Assembly: GCA_020344415.1 (NCBI GenBank)
Contig: CP070825.1
Span: 137,887-178,860, forward strand
Origin: Candidatus Aminicenantota bacterium
GTDB taxonomy: Bacteria; Acidobacteriota; Aminicenantia; Aminicenantales; Aminicenantaceae
Direction: 5' to 3'
DNA: 40,974 nt
In this document: positions 9,000-17,897 of the stretch, in pieces
How the letters are laid out: each line of letters begins with the position of its first letter
Position numbering within the stretch: position 1 is the stretch's first letter
Program-made: the position numbers and the translations under genes
The notes under the pieces: generated by a model
The model's database searches: none
What the model saw: only the letters and a program-made list of their open reading frames with translations
What the model was told of the DNA's origin: nothing

Positions 9000-10217
9000 A
9001 TGAAATCAGTCAAAGAACAGTTAGAATACCTAAAAAAAGGTTGTGTCGATATCATCCAAGTAGAAGAACTCAAAGCCAAGCTAACGCGGTCTCTTAAAGA
9101 CACGAAACCTTTGAGAGTCAAGGCTGGGTTTGATCCCACCGCTCCGGACATCCATTTGGGACACACTGTACTTCTGCGTAAAATGAAGCATTTTCAAGAC
9201 ATGGGCCATGATGTAATCTTCCTCATCGGTGACTTTACCGGCCTTATCGGGGATCCTTCTGGAAGGTCGACAACACGTCCTCCAATGACCCGAGAGGAGA
9301 TACTGGAAAATGCTGAAACGTATAAAATTCAGATATTCAAGATTCTCGACGAGGAAAAAACCATCATTGATTTTAATTCTCGGTGGCTGGAAAAATTGAC
9401 GAGCTTCGACATCATAAACCTTACTGCTAAATACACGGTAGCCAGGATATTGGAGAGGGATGATTTTTCCAACCGTTTAAAGGCGGGCCTCCCCATTTCT
9501 GCCCATGAGATCCTCTACCCTTTAATGCAGGCTTACGATTCTGTAGCCCTTGAAGCAGATGTAGAACTAGGTGGAACTGACCAAAAATTTAACCTCCTGG
9601 TCGGCCGAGATATCCAAAGAGAATTCGGCCAGAAACCCCAGGTGATAATGACTATGCCACTTTTAGAGGGACTGGACGGTATTGAAAAAATGAGCAAGTC
9701 CTTAAACAACTACGTGGGGATAACAGAGCCTCCAGGTGAAATATTGGGAAAAATCATGTCCATCTCTGACTCCTTGATGTTTCGCTATTACGAGCTTCTC
9801 ACCGACGAATCCCTTTCCCAAATTGAACAGTGGAAAAAAGACATCAAAGAAGAAAAACTCAACCCTAAAGACTTAAAGTCGATCCTGGCTCAATTACTGG
9901 TATCGGATTTCTGGGGAAAGGCAGAGGCGGAGAAAGCGGCTCAGGAATTTGATAGAATATTCAGAAAGAAAGAAATCCCTTCTGAGATTGAAGAGATAGA
10001 AGTTCGGGCTCAGCATATCCTTCTTATTGATTTGCTTGTCAGCCAAGACATCCTTCCCTCACGAGGAGAGGCCAAAAGAACGATGCGGCAGGGAGGGGTA
10101 TATCTCGATGAACAAAGGATAGAAGATATAACATATACATTAGATCTGAGAAAAAAAAGTGAATATATCTTAAAGATCGGAAAGAGGAAATTTTATAAAA
10201 TCAAGTCAAAAGCCTGA
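9000..10217 (+). CDS. tyrS: Tyrosyl-tRNA synthetase
   Basis: TyrS charges tRNA-Tyr with tyrosine in the cytoplasm. The 405-residue protein has the class I signature HLGH (residues 52-55) in PDIHLGHTVLL, a KMSKS motif (IEKMSKSLNN, near residue 230), and a C-terminal S4 RNA-binding domain beginning near SRGEAKRTMRQGGVYLD. Length and motif context fit the TyrZ-like branch. The ATG follows GAGG at a suitable distance. The leader (8819-8999) was checked for a T-box with its TGGNACCGCG core and none was found. A tRNA-Tyr gene lies at the left edge of the window but is not adjacent. Confidence 0.96.
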   Translation: MKSVKEQLEYLKKGCVDIIQVEELKAKLTRSLKDTKPLRVKAGFDPTAPDIHLGHTVLLRKMKHFQDMGHDVIFLIGDFTGLIGDPSGRSTTRPPMTREEILENAETYKIQIFKILDEEKTIIDFNSRWLEKLTSFDIINLTAKYTVARILERDDFSNRLKAGLPISAHEILYPLMQAYDSVALEADVELGGTDQKFNLLVGRDIQREFGQKPQVIMTMPLLEGLDGIEKMSKSLNNYVGITEPPGEILGKIMSISDSLMFRYYELLTDESLSQIEQWKKDIKEEKLNPKDLKSILAQLLVSDFWGKAEAEKAAQEFDRIFRKKEIPSEIEEIEVRAQHILLIDLLVSQDILPSRGEAKRTMRQGGVYLDEQRIEDITYTLDLRKKSEYILKIGKRKFYKIKSKA

Positions 10218-10260
10218 AGGCGGGTTTAAAAAATAAGCAGAAACAATCTGGCGAAGAAGC

Positions 10261-10410
10261 GTCGGCCACGGCCAAACCCTTTATGTCGGATCCGACCAGT
10301 TTGATGCTGGACTATATTTATTCCTTAAGGAAGCTGCTCGGGCGGGGGAAGCGCTTGATAAGATATTCACCTATGGTGGATTCGATATTAGCCTGGAGTT
10401 TAGGATATAA
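10261..10410 (+). pseudogene. Possible remnant of an outer-membrane protein C-terminus
   Basis: An open frame without a start codon translates from VGHGQTLYVGSDQF and ends FTYGGFDISLEFRI before TAA (10408-10410). The final strand, alternating hydrophobic residues after a glycine pair, resembles the last strand of a beta-barrel. The frame is closed upstream by a stop at 10234-10236. It lies directly after tyrS. I judge it a decayed 3' fragment; the family is not identifiable. Confidence 0.3.
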
Positions 10411-10495
10411 AAAGTAATACAGAATTCTGATACATAATTGTGAACGTTTGCCCTGGATTTAACGGTGTTCTGTCGAGCTTTATTTCTCTCGTGTT

Positions 10496-11968
10496 TCAAG
10501 GAGGGAAGAATTTGGGCTTTTTGCCAAATATGCATTCATAAACATCGGGATAGGCATCTTTTCCGCCGATAAGAAGGCAAGTCAGCGGCATAACCTCTCT
10601 CGCCAGCTTGGACATCTCACTTGCCATGCGCCGAATATCCCACTGGGCAGTAGCATCTTCTCTGAGCCTTGAGATATGATACAGTTCCCGGGCATTGACT
10701 TTAATTAAAGCTCTTCTTCGATGGGCATTGGTTAAAACATACTCAGCCCCGTGCTCTAATATCTCTTTCAAATCGGAATAGACATCACTCGTTCTATCTA
10801 TCATTTCCATAAATTCTTGTTTTGCTCCGATCTCCTCAATAGAGGGCGGGACAATTACTCTTAAATCTGGATTGTATTTCTGGGCTGTAAGAGTTGCCAT
10901 GCGGTGACGTTTGAGCTGAGCAAAACAGGTGGCTGAAATAACCAAATCAAAAGTGAGGCTCACGTATTCAAACTCGCGCAGAGGAAAGTCATAAAATTCC
11001 ATGTATTTGAAAGCTAACTTTAAGAATTCCTTCTTCTCTTCAGCGGTCAAGCTTTTTGCTTTCTTGATACATTCCTCAAAAGAGGACGATGAAACAGTAT
11101 GAAACAAGGAAGCAGCCAACTTGTTATCCGCTTCAGGAGTGAATTCAACAAGGCGAGCCTGTTTCCGGCTCTCATCCGGCTGCTTCAAGAACGATCCTGC
11201 TCTCTCTTCGAGTTCATCGTAGGTTTTTGAATTAAAATCACTGGCTTCTGTGAAAAGAATGATAGAAGGAGCGACTTCCTTGGCTAAAGCATAGATCTTA
11301 TGATTGAATTCCTTGAGTTCAGCTAATCTTTTGGAAGCAAATCGGCGAATAAGAAGCTCTAGATTCCTGCCGTTAACAGTCATGCCGAGCTGACCTTCTG
11401 TTGCTAGGCTCACCACATAGCGAGCGTCTTCCTTGGCCCAGCCATCTAGCATCGAACGTTTCTTAGGGTCTTCTGCTATCTCTTTGTTCTTTTTAAAAAT
11501 ATGAGGCTTCAGCTTTTTATATAACATGTGATAGAGCCTATTCTGGGCTCTGATTGTGCTTGTAAAAAGCTCTTCCTTGCCAGCTTTTTTTACCTCCTCT
11601 GGAATAACAAAATCATCCCCCAGAGTAATGTAACGCTGGGATTTTTCTGTGTATGAGCAAAGCCGGAATTTTTCAATCTCTTCAATGGCCAGTCGGCTCA
11701 CTCCGATGATATCAAAGTTAAAGACAGCATGTTCGGCAACAGAATGGTGGCCCATCTTAAATATGATATTCCGATTCGAGCGGCGGGCCTTCTCCACCTC
11801 TTCTCTAGCAACGGCCCTTAATTCATTAGCAGGGCGCGGATCCCTGGAAATGCGCGCGTAAGAAGCCGAAAGTGTTTCGGGTGTAACGTCTTCACGCGGC
11901 AAGGAGCTTTTCTTGAGATCCTCGATAACTTCACTATCAACATTATATCCGGCCAGAATAACTCGCAT
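10496..11968 (-). CDS. thyX: Two-domain ThyX-like flavin-dependent thymidylate synthase
   Basis: ThyX makes dTMP from dUMP with FAD, NADPH and methylene-THF. Usual ThyX is about 220-250 residues; this protein has about 490 and two ThyX-like halves. Residue numbers here count from the longer ATG at 11974. Half 1 has GHHSVAEHA (75-83), KFRLCSYTEKSQRY (102-115) and DARYVVSLA to LELLIRRF. Half 2 has KRHRMATLTAQKY (355-367) and NARELYHISRLR with AQWDIRR near 427-449. The family motif RHRxxSxxxxSxRY is split: half 1 keeps both Ser and the RY but has KFR in place of RHR, while half 2 keeps RHR and lacks the serines. I chose the second ATG (11968) because the predicted transcription start lies near 11971. 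Confidence 0.88.
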   Translation of the reverse strand: MRVILAGYNVDSEVIEDLKKSSLPREDVTPETLSASYARISRDPRPANELRAVAREEVEKARRSNRNIIFKMGHHSVAEHAVFNFDIIGVSRLAIEEIEKFRLCSYTEKSQRYITLGDDFVIPEEVKKAGKEELFTSTIRAQNRLYHMLYKKLKPHIFKKNKEIAEDPKKRSMLDGWAKEDARYVVSLATEGQLGMTVNGRNLELLIRRFASKRLAELKEFNHKIYALAKEVAPSIILFTEASDFNSKTYDELEERAGSFLKQPDESRKQARLVEFTPEADNKLAASLFHTVSSSSFEECIKKAKSLTAEEKKEFLKLAFKYMEFYDFPLREFEYVSLTFDLVISATCFAQLKRHRMATLTAQKYNPDLRVIVPPSIEEIGAKQEFMEMIDRTSDVYSDLKEILEHGAEYVLTNAHRRRALIKVNARELYHISRLREDATAQWDIRRMASEMSKLAREVMPLTCLLIGGKDAYPDVYECIFGKKPKFFPP

Positions 11969-11977
11969 GGTCATACT

Positions 11978-12006
11978 AAAATAAAAAGCGCTAATAAAAA
12001 TGTCAA
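11978..12006 (-). promoter_or_regulatory. Sigma-70 promoter for thyX, leaderless geometry
   Basis: On the minus strand: TTGACA (12006-12001), a 17-bp spacer and TATTTT (11983-11978, 4 of 6). The transcript would start near 11971, about three bases before the ATG at 11968 and after the ATG at 11974. No Shine-Dalgarno sequence precedes either ATG. Confidence 0.55.
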
Positions 12007-12111
12007 CTCTTATGTCTTGTTGATACAGTATAAAAATTTAGCTTTCTATTCCAATTTTTTCTGATTAAAATAAAGGATAAAAAATAACTATCAAAAGTAA
12101 GGAGAATAAGA

Positions 12112-12600
12112 ATGATGGATGTTGTCAAAACTCCTTTGAAGGAGCTCCTCGGTCTTGCGATCAAAGCAGAGATCGGCGCGAATGCTGTCTACACACAACT
12201 GGCAGAACGAGTATCAAATCCTCTCCTTAAAGAAAAGTTCCAATGGTTGGCTTATGAGGAAAACAAACATAGGACAAGCTTGATAAAGATCTATGATAAT
12301 CTTTACAAAGGCGAGGAAGCTAAAATACCGGAAAAAACTGACGATGCTCTTCTTCCCTCAATCGACATGAGCCCATCTTCTTCCTTGATCGACATTCTCT
12401 ACCAGGCGATGGAATCAGAGAAAGCAGCAGAAAACTTCTATTCTGCACTATCCCAGAGACTTGAGGATCCTCAGAAAAAGTTTCTTGAGTACCTGAGCAA
12501 GGTCGAACACAGCCATTATATGATGCTCAGGAGTGAATATGTCCTAGCGCAGGAAGTTGAGGATTACGCTGAAAAAGATATCGATAAAGTAATAACTTAA
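12112..12600 (+). CDS. Ferritin-like diiron protein (rubrerythrin superfamily)
   Basis: The 162-residue protein is a four-helix bundle. Two ExxH-type metal half-sites are visible: Glu in KAEIGANAVY with EENKHR in helix 2, and Glu in MESEKAAENFY with VEHSHYMML in helix 4. There is no rubredoxin-type CxxC domain, so it is an erythrin-like protein rather than full rubrerythrin. Such proteins reduce peroxide or store iron in anaerobes; the exact role is not known. AAGGAG precedes the ATG. Two paralogues lie at 17898-18416 and 31929-32381. It is divergent from thyX and convergent with rtcB. Confidence 0.85.
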   Translation: MMDVVKTPLKELLGLAIKAEIGANAVYTQLAERVSNPLLKEKFQWLAYEENKHRTSLIKIYDNLYKGEEAKIPEKTDDALLPSIDMSPSSSLIDILYQAMESEKAAENFYSALSQRLEDPQKKFLEYLSKVEHSHYMMLRSEYVLAQEVEDYAEKDIDKVIT

Positions 12601-12765
12601 TGGGGTCATTAATGGGATCAGGTCTTATTTTTTGCCTCAACATCAAGACAACATAGAGGCTTGATTCATCCGTAGGTTTGATTTATCAAATCCACCTGCA
12701 GGATGTCATTAAAGGAGATAGAGTCAAAAATCGAAAAGCAAAAAACAAGACCTGACCCCCAATTA
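12601..12765. repeat. Inverted-repeat element with GGGTCAGGTCTTG ends
   Basis: The left arm 12614-12635 (GGGATCAGGTCTTATTTTTT then GC) pairs with the right arm 12738-12758, which is the reverse complement of GGGTCAGGTCTTGTTTTTTG then C. A smaller fold inside, GGTTTGAT around 12684 with ATCAAATCC, adds structure. No coding frame is present. It fills the space between the convergent ferritin-like gene and rtcB and may also serve as a bidirectional terminator. The same end sequence recurs at 29273-29360. Confidence 0.65.
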
Positions 12766-12771
12766 ATTTAA

Positions 12772-14193
12772 TTAGCCTTTCATAACACCGACAGGAACGA
12801 CTCTAGCCACGAGCTTCCCTATTCCAACTTCATGGGAAACCCTGACCACTTCATCCACATCTTTATAGGCCTGGGCAGCTTCCTCAGCCACTCCTTTCCA
12901 GCTTGTGGATTCCAGCTCAATCCCTTTCCTTTCTAACTCCTGTTTAATCCTCTCCCCCCTAAAACGCCGCCGGGCCTCATGTCTGGACATCACTCTCCCA
13001 GCACCATGAGCAGTGGAGCCGAAGCTCAGTCTTTCTGCCTCTTGGGTTCCCGCGAGAATATATGAGGCTGTCCCCATGCTTCCAGGAATGATGACCGGCT
13101 GCCCAACAGAACGGTAGACATCGGGTATTTCCTCTCGACCCGGACCAAAACTTCTAGTCGCTCCTTTGCGATGAATGCAAACTTGTTCCAGTTGTCCATT
13201 GATTCTATGTTTCTCAAACTTGGCCACATTATGGCAAACGTCGTAAACCTGGTCCATTCCTTCAGAGCTTCCTAGGACTTTAGCGAAAACATTCCGTACC
13301 CAATGAGCGATCATCTGTCTGTTGGCGAAAGCATAGTTGACTGCAGCACACATGGATTTATAGTACTGTTGACCAAGCCCAGAACGGATGGGTGCGTTTA
13401 TCAACTCTCTGTCAGGCAGCCCTCCAGTTCCAAATTTGTTTTCCATCGACCGGATATAATCGGAAGCCACCTGGTGGCCCAACCCTCTACTTCCACAATG
13501 GATCATGACCAATATTTGACCTTCAGAGTTGATGCCAAAAGCATTAGCCACCTGATGATCATAAATTTGGGATACCTTCTGTATCTCCAAAAAATGGTTT
13601 CCGGCACCTAACGTTCCCAACTGAGGGACTCCCCTTTCTATGGCCCGACTAGAAAGACAGCCAGGATCAGCACCTTTCATCCTTCCATATTCTTCTGTCC
13701 TTATCAAGTCTTCTTTTATGCCATATCCGTTCTCAATTGCCCATTCTGCTCCTTTAACACAGACCTCTGCCAGAACATGCCGGCTTAGACGTGTTATTCC
13801 CCCTTTGCCCACTCCTGCAGGAACTTCCTTAAAGATTTCGGTTAAAAGCTCCTTTCGTTTTTCATGGATATCTTTTTCTGAGTAGCCAGTCCTCAGCAGC
13901 CTGACCCCACAGTTGATATCATAGCCAACTCCGCCAGGGGAGATTATGCCCTCATCCATATCAAAAGTCGCCACCCCTCCGATAGGAAATCCATAGCCCT
14001 GATGGGCATCTGGCATGACATAAGCTGTCCTCTGAATTCCCCTCAGGCAAGCAACATTCTTAGCCTGCTGAAGAGTAAGATCATGCTTTATGACATCCAG
14101 GAGCTTCGCTGAGGTATAAATAATGGCCGGGACCCTCATATTCCCGCTTTTCGGGATCTCCCAAGTATATTCATTTATCTTTCTAAGCTCCAT
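12772..14193 (-). CDS. rtcB: RNA-splicing ligase RtcB
   Basis: RtcB joins RNA 2',3'-cyclic phosphate or 3'-phosphate ends to 5'-OH ends using GTP and Mn2+, in RNA repair or tRNA splicing. The 473-residue product has the usual length. Metal-binding and guanylylation motifs are present: PDAHQGYGFPIGG and GVGYDINCGVR (Asp and Cys ligands), GAGNHFLEIQ, MIHCGSRGLGHQ, VCHNVAKFE, and STAHGAGRVMSR, which holds the histidine that receives GMP. An archease gene lies nine bases upstream on the same strand, the classic rtcB cofactor pairing. It is the last gene of the long minus-strand train and ends beside an inverted-repeat element. Confidence 0.97.
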   Translation of the reverse strand: MELRKINEYTWEIPKSGNMRVPAIIYTSAKLLDVIKHDLTLQQAKNVACLRGIQRTAYVMPDAHQGYGFPIGGVATFDMDEGIISPGGVGYDINCGVRLLRTGYSEKDIHEKRKELLTEIFKEVPAGVGKGGITRLSRHVLAEVCVKGAEWAIENGYGIKEDLIRTEEYGRMKGADPGCLSSRAIERGVPQLGTLGAGNHFLEIQKVSQIYDHQVANAFGINSEGQILVMIHCGSRGLGHQVASDYIRSMENKFGTGGLPDRELINAPIRSGLGQQYYKSMCAAVNYAFANRQMIAHWVRNVFAKVLGSSEGMDQVYDVCHNVAKFEKHRINGQLEQVCIHRKGATRSFGPGREEIPDVYRSVGQPVIIPGSMGTASYILAGTQEAERLSFGSTAHGAGRVMSRHEARRRFRGERIKQELERKGIELESTSWKGVAEEAAQAYKDVDEVVRVSHEVGIGKLVARVVPVGVMKG

Positions 14194-14202
14194 TTTTGTA
14201 CC

Positions 14203-14625
14203 TCATACATCAAGCACAACCTGAACCATGAAACGATCTCTGTTTTGGATTTCCATTTCATTGTAGGTTATGGCCTTGACGTCTCCAAAAATTTCATACT
14301 TGCTTGAATACTCATCTCCTCTGAAAAGAGCCCTTAGCGAATATTGGCTTCCTTTTTTTTCAATCATGATATTCTCGGCAGAACCTAAGAGAAACTTTTG
14401 AGAATCCAGAAGATATATAATCTCCTCCAAAAAGCAATTGAGCAACTGCTTTAGGTCATTCCCTTCGATCTTAACCTGATGCTCTCTCTTCTCCTCAATC
14501 TCTTTCGGGTCCCACATAAGCGAAGCGGTGGCAAGAGCTGCGTTACCAAAAGCTTCCTCCAAAGAGTTTCCAAAAGCCTGAAACTTCGCATCCGCTGTAT
14601 GCGAGAGGAACCTGTATTTCTGCAT
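14203..14625 (-). CDS. Archease, RtcB cofactor
   Basis: Archease helps RtcB turn over by promoting its guanylylation. The 140-residue protein matches the family: N-terminal FLSHTADAKFQAFG with the metal-binding HTAD, then SLEEAFGNAALATASLMWDP, a central FLEEIIYLLDSQKFL, and the C-terminal KAITYNEMEIQ ending in VQVVLDV. Length is normal. It lies one base downstream of pncB and nine bases upstream of rtcB, so all three should be one transcript. Confidence 0.95.
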   Translation of the reverse strand: MQKYRFLSHTADAKFQAFGNSLEEAFGNAALATASLMWDPKEIEEKREHQVKIEGNDLKQLLNCFLEEIIYLLDSQKFLLGSAENIMIEKKGSQYSLRALFRGDEYSSKYEIFGDVKAITYNEMEIQNRDRFMVQVVLDV

Positions 14626-14626
14626 C

Positions 14627-15994
14627 TCAGCTCTTTCCTAATTCATCTTTTTCCAGCCTGCGGATCATTCGTGACTGAAGATTCCTCAAGCGAGAAGAAA
14701 GGCTAACAGGATATTCAGCCCCTCTTTCTCCGAGTGTTTTATACTTTTTATCCAGGTGCACAAACTCTTCAAGGAAGGTTCTCTGAATTTGATCCAGGGG
14801 TAACAATTTTGCTTTAGTCTTTCCTTTGGCCATTACTTTCTGCAGTAAAGGCTTTCCCTCTCTCAATTTATCGTCTCTCAGACCTAAAACATCTCTTCTC
14901 AATTTTCCTTTGGAAGTTAAGAACCGGAAGACTTGTTTTTCGGAAGGAAGCGTTACTTTTTCTGGACTGAGTTTCATCACAGGTCGGCCCCTATATTTCA
15001 CAAGCTTATAGGCCATATCAAAGTAAGGTGCATCTGCTGAGACACCCATCTTAGTTCCTACGCCGAACGAATCGATATCCGCGCCCTGCCGCAAGACTTT
15101 CTGAATCTTATACTCATCAAAACCGCCGCTGGCAAAAATTGTCGTCTTATCTAATCCTGATTTACTGAAAATATTCCGGACCTGTTTGCTCAAACGGGCA
15201 ATATCTCCACTATCTAGTCTCACCCCTTTAAGCGTCTTACCCCTTCGAACCATCTCCTTCCCTACTTCAGCTGCTTTGGCTGTCCCGGAGAGAGTATCAT
15301 ATGTATCTACAAGCAAAACAGCGTTATCAGGAAAAGTGTGAGCAAAGGCACGGAAAGCATCGATCTCATTCTCGAAACAGGTGATAAAGGAATGAGCCAT
15401 AGTCCCGTAGGTTGGAATACCGTACATTTTTCCTGCGAGAACATTACTCGTGCCGATAAATCCCCCGATAAAGCTCGCTCGGGCAACTTTCATACCAGCA
15501 TCTGCTCCTTGGGTTCGGCGCAGAGAAAAATCCACAAGTTTCCTCGGCCACGCTGCTTGAAAACACCGGGAGGCTTTGGTAGCAATCATGACCTGAAGAT
15601 TGAGGGCATTGATGATAAATGTCTCGATAATTTGTGCTTCGATGAGCGGTGCAGTAACTTCCAAGAGGGGCTCGTTCGCAAAGAAGATCCGACCTTCAGG
15701 GATGGCATATACATCTCCTGTGAAACGAAATTCCTCAAGATAGGATAAGAAATCCGGTTTGAAAAGAGCGGTCTTTTCCAGATATTCTAAATCTTCGGAA
15801 GTGAATTTCAAATCTTCAAGATACCTCAGAGCATCTGCCAACCCTGCTGAGACAAAATAACGGCGGGAAGGAGGATAATTTCGGATAAAAAGGCTGAAAG
15901 TCGCTTGGTCCAACAGCCCATAGTCATGATAGCAGGCCGCCATCGTCAGTTCATACAGATCTGTGAATAGCGCCAGGCTCTCGACTTGGCTCAT
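14627..15994 (-). CDS. pncB: Nicotinate phosphoribosyltransferase
   Basis: The enzyme converts nicotinate and PRPP to nicotinate mononucleotide, the salvage entry to NAD. The 455-residue product shows the N-terminal TDLYELTMAACY, then FSLFIRNYPPSRRYFVSAG, the substrate region DFSLRRTQGADAGMK, the central VLLVDTYDT, and VRLDSGDIARLSK with the phosphate-binding region FASGGFDEYKI. The C-terminus contains the LPSEKQVFR-type strand. Together with nadA in the same gene train this gives both salvage and de novo entries to NAD. A sequence motif upstream (16009-16037) is shared with the iscS upstream region. Confidence 0.95.
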   Translation of the reverse strand: MSQVESLALFTDLYELTMAACYHDYGLLDQATFSLFIRNYPPSRRYFVSAGLADALRYLEDLKFTSEDLEYLEKTALFKPDFLSYLEEFRFTGDVYAIPEGRIFFANEPLLEVTAPLIEAQIIETFIINALNLQVMIATKASRCFQAAWPRKLVDFSLRRTQGADAGMKVARASFIGGFIGTSNVLAGKMYGIPTYGTMAHSFITCFENEIDAFRAFAHTFPDNAVLLVDTYDTLSGTAKAAEVGKEMVRRGKTLKGVRLDSGDIARLSKQVRNIFSKSGLDKTTIFASGGFDEYKIQKVLRQGADIDSFGVGTKMGVSADAPYFDMAYKLVKYRGRPVMKLSPEKVTLPSEKQVFRFLTSKGKLRRDVLGLRDDKLREGKPLLQKVMAKGKTKAKLLPLDQIQRTFLEEFVHLDKKYKTLGERGAEYPVSLSSRLRNLQSRMIRRLEKDELGKS

Positions 15995-16008
15995 CTATTT
16001 GGTCCGCT

Positions 16009-16037
16009 ATGTAAGCATCTCATTTTTTATGATACAT
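16009..16037. repeat. Shared upstream motif, copy A (before pncB)
   Basis: A 29-bp sequence starting ATGTAAGCATC and ending ATACAT. It matches copy B (21826-21854) at 23 of 29 positions and shares GTAAGCATC with copy C (27662-27686). It lies about 15 bases upstream of the pncB start on the minus strand. Confidence 0.45.
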
Positions 16038-16065
16038 GGCAACAATGATAGTATTCAATCTTCAA

Positions 16066-17086
16066 TCAAGGAAGAGAAAAAACTCCGGCAACGCTCGTGC
16101 CACAAAAAGAACATGCAGAATCTTTTACCTTGTAATCAGAAATATAGAACCCCTGTCTTCGAATAAGAGTTCTCTGGCATGAGGGACAGAGCGTATCTTC
16201 TGATTCACCAAGCACATTTCCGATATAAATATAGCGAAGCCCCTCTCTTTTCCCGATAGAACAAGCCTTGCGTAATGTTTCAAGAGGAGTTGCATGACTA
16301 TCAGTGTATTTGTAGTCCGGATGGAAGCGGCTGATATGCCATGGGATATCTGGATCTGTATCAGCGATAAATCGGGCGATTTGGGTCAGCTCTTCTTCGC
16401 TATCATTCACATCAGGCACAACCAGAGTAGTGACCTCAACCCAGATGTTTAGTTTTTTCATGAGCCTGATAGAATCGAGAACAGGCTGTAAGTGGGCTTG
16501 ACATATCTCTTTATAGAATTCCTCTCGGAATGATTTGAGGTCAACATTGCAGGCGTTAAGATAAGGCTTTATAGCCTCCAGAGCATCAGGGCTCATAAAA
16601 CCATTCGTAACAAAATTATTGCCTAGACCTTCCTTGCTGGCAAGACTCGCAGTGTCATAAGCATATTCAAAAAAAAACGGTTGGCTCGGTGTATGTATAA
16701 GAAATACTCTGACAACCATGATCCTTTGCAGCGTGAACAATTTCCTCCGGGAGCAGCTTATGGCCTGCAAACTCATCCTTCTCTCTCTTCGAACTCTGAG
16801 AAATCTGCCAGTTTTGACAGAAGGGGCAGCGGAAATTGCATCCGATTGTCGCGATGGAAAAAGACGTCGTGCCAGGTAAAAAATGATAAAGGGGTTTCTT
16901 TTCGATGGGATCGACATGGGCAGCAATCACCTCTCCATAAACATGAGTATACAGCTTCCCTTCCTTGTTCTGCCTCACCCCGCAAATACCGAATTTCTTG
17001 TCGGCAATTGTGCATCGATGACTGCAAAGGAAACACGAGACCTTCTGTTCGGGAAGAGAACGGAAAAGCATTGCTTCCTTAATCAT
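16066..17086 (-). CDS. amrS: AmmeMemoRadiSam radical SAM enzyme, frameshifted
   Basis: Two frames together encode one radical SAM protein of about 340 residues. The N-terminal part (from 17086) has cysteine motifs in VSCFLCSHRCTIADKKFGIC and the radical SAM CxxxCxxC in GCNFRCPFCQNWQIS, and reads to EPTVFF then a stop. The second frame continues with FEYAYDTASLASKEGL, the SAM-enzyme barrel (VDLKSFREEFYKEIC, WHISRFHPDY), and a C-terminal CPSCQRTLIRR plus CSFCG pair. The frames meet at a run of nine A (16669-16677; T on the coding strand); eight would restore the frame. The partners AmrA and AmrB are not in the window. The defect may be real, slippage-corrected or an assembly error. Confidence 0.85.
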
Positions 17087-17169
17087 TTCTGGGCTCTTTT
17101 AGCTTTCATAAATCTCTATGAGATTTCTTTCTGGCTTTTTAACAAAAAAATTCCCCATGATTCCTTTCT

Positions 17170-17841
17170 CTATTTCCTATCAAGATTAAGTTCAGAACTA
17201 GAATAAAATTCTTCGGCTGAGGGGCAGAGGTGGTTGATATTGCATAAAGGACAGTTAGGCTTGCGAGCTGGACAGATTTTTCGGCCATGGTCGACAAGCA
17301 TGTAATTGAAATCCAGCCAATCCTCCTTCGGCACAATGCCCATTAGGTCTCTCTCTACCTTATCCGGATCCTTTTCCTTGCTCAAGCTTAATCTTTGAGA
17401 CAAGCGTTTAACATGGGTATCAACAGCAATTCCCTCTGTTTTCTTGAATGAGCTGGAAAGGACAATGTTGGCCGTCTTCCTTGCCACTCCTGGCAGGGTT
17501 ATAAGCTCCTCCATGCTATCAGGCACTTCGCCCCCAAAATCTTCGACAATCTTTTTGGATGCACCAATGATATTTTTTGCTTTGTTTCTAAAAAAACCGG
17601 TGGATCTGATCTCTTCTTCAAGTTCTCCCTGATCAGCAGTAGCAAAATCTGCTGCTGTCCTGTATTTCTTGAAAAGAGCAGGTGTGACCTGATTAACTCT
17701 TGCATCCGTACATTGAGCAGATAAAATAGTGGATACCATAATCTGGAGAGGAGTTTCAAATTTGAGGGCTGTGTGGCTCCTAGGATAGTTTTTCCTCAAA
17801 ATCTCGATAATATCTCCGATTCTCTGCTTTGCGCTCTTCAT
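17170..17841 (-). CDS. nth: Endonuclease III
   Basis: Nth is a base-excision DNA glycosylase/AP lyase for oxidised pyrimidines. The 223-residue protein has the helix-hairpin-helix LPGVARKTANIV with catalytic Lys122, the catalytic Asp141 in AVDTHVKRL, and the 4Fe-4S ligands Cys190, Cys197, Cys200 and Cys206 (spacing 6-2-5). It lies between amrS and a ferritin-like gene on the same strand. Its [4Fe-4S] cluster fits the Fe-S theme of the neighbourhood. Confidence 0.96.
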   Translation of the reverse strand: MKSAKQRIGDIIEILRKNYPRSHTALKFETPLQIMVSTILSAQCTDARVNQVTPALFKKYRTAADFATADQGELEEEIRSTGFFRNKAKNIIGASKKIVEDFGGEVPDSMEELITLPGVARKTANIVLSSSFKKTEGIAVDTHVKRLSQRLSLSKEKDPDKVERDLMGIVPKEDWLDFNYMLVDHGRKICPARKPNCPLCNINHLCPSAEEFYSSSELNLDRK

Positions 17842-17897
17842 CTTCTCACCTCATACTTTGAGCTCGGATCGGAGTTGCAATTGTTTCTTTCTACTGA

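Noticed and set aside
15338..15748. Long plus-strand open frame inside pncB
   Set aside because: It is the antisense shadow of a well-conserved enzyme and has no recognisable domains.
16681..17082. Plus-strand open frame opposite amrS
   Set aside because: The other strand encodes the radical SAM motifs; this frame is a shadow.
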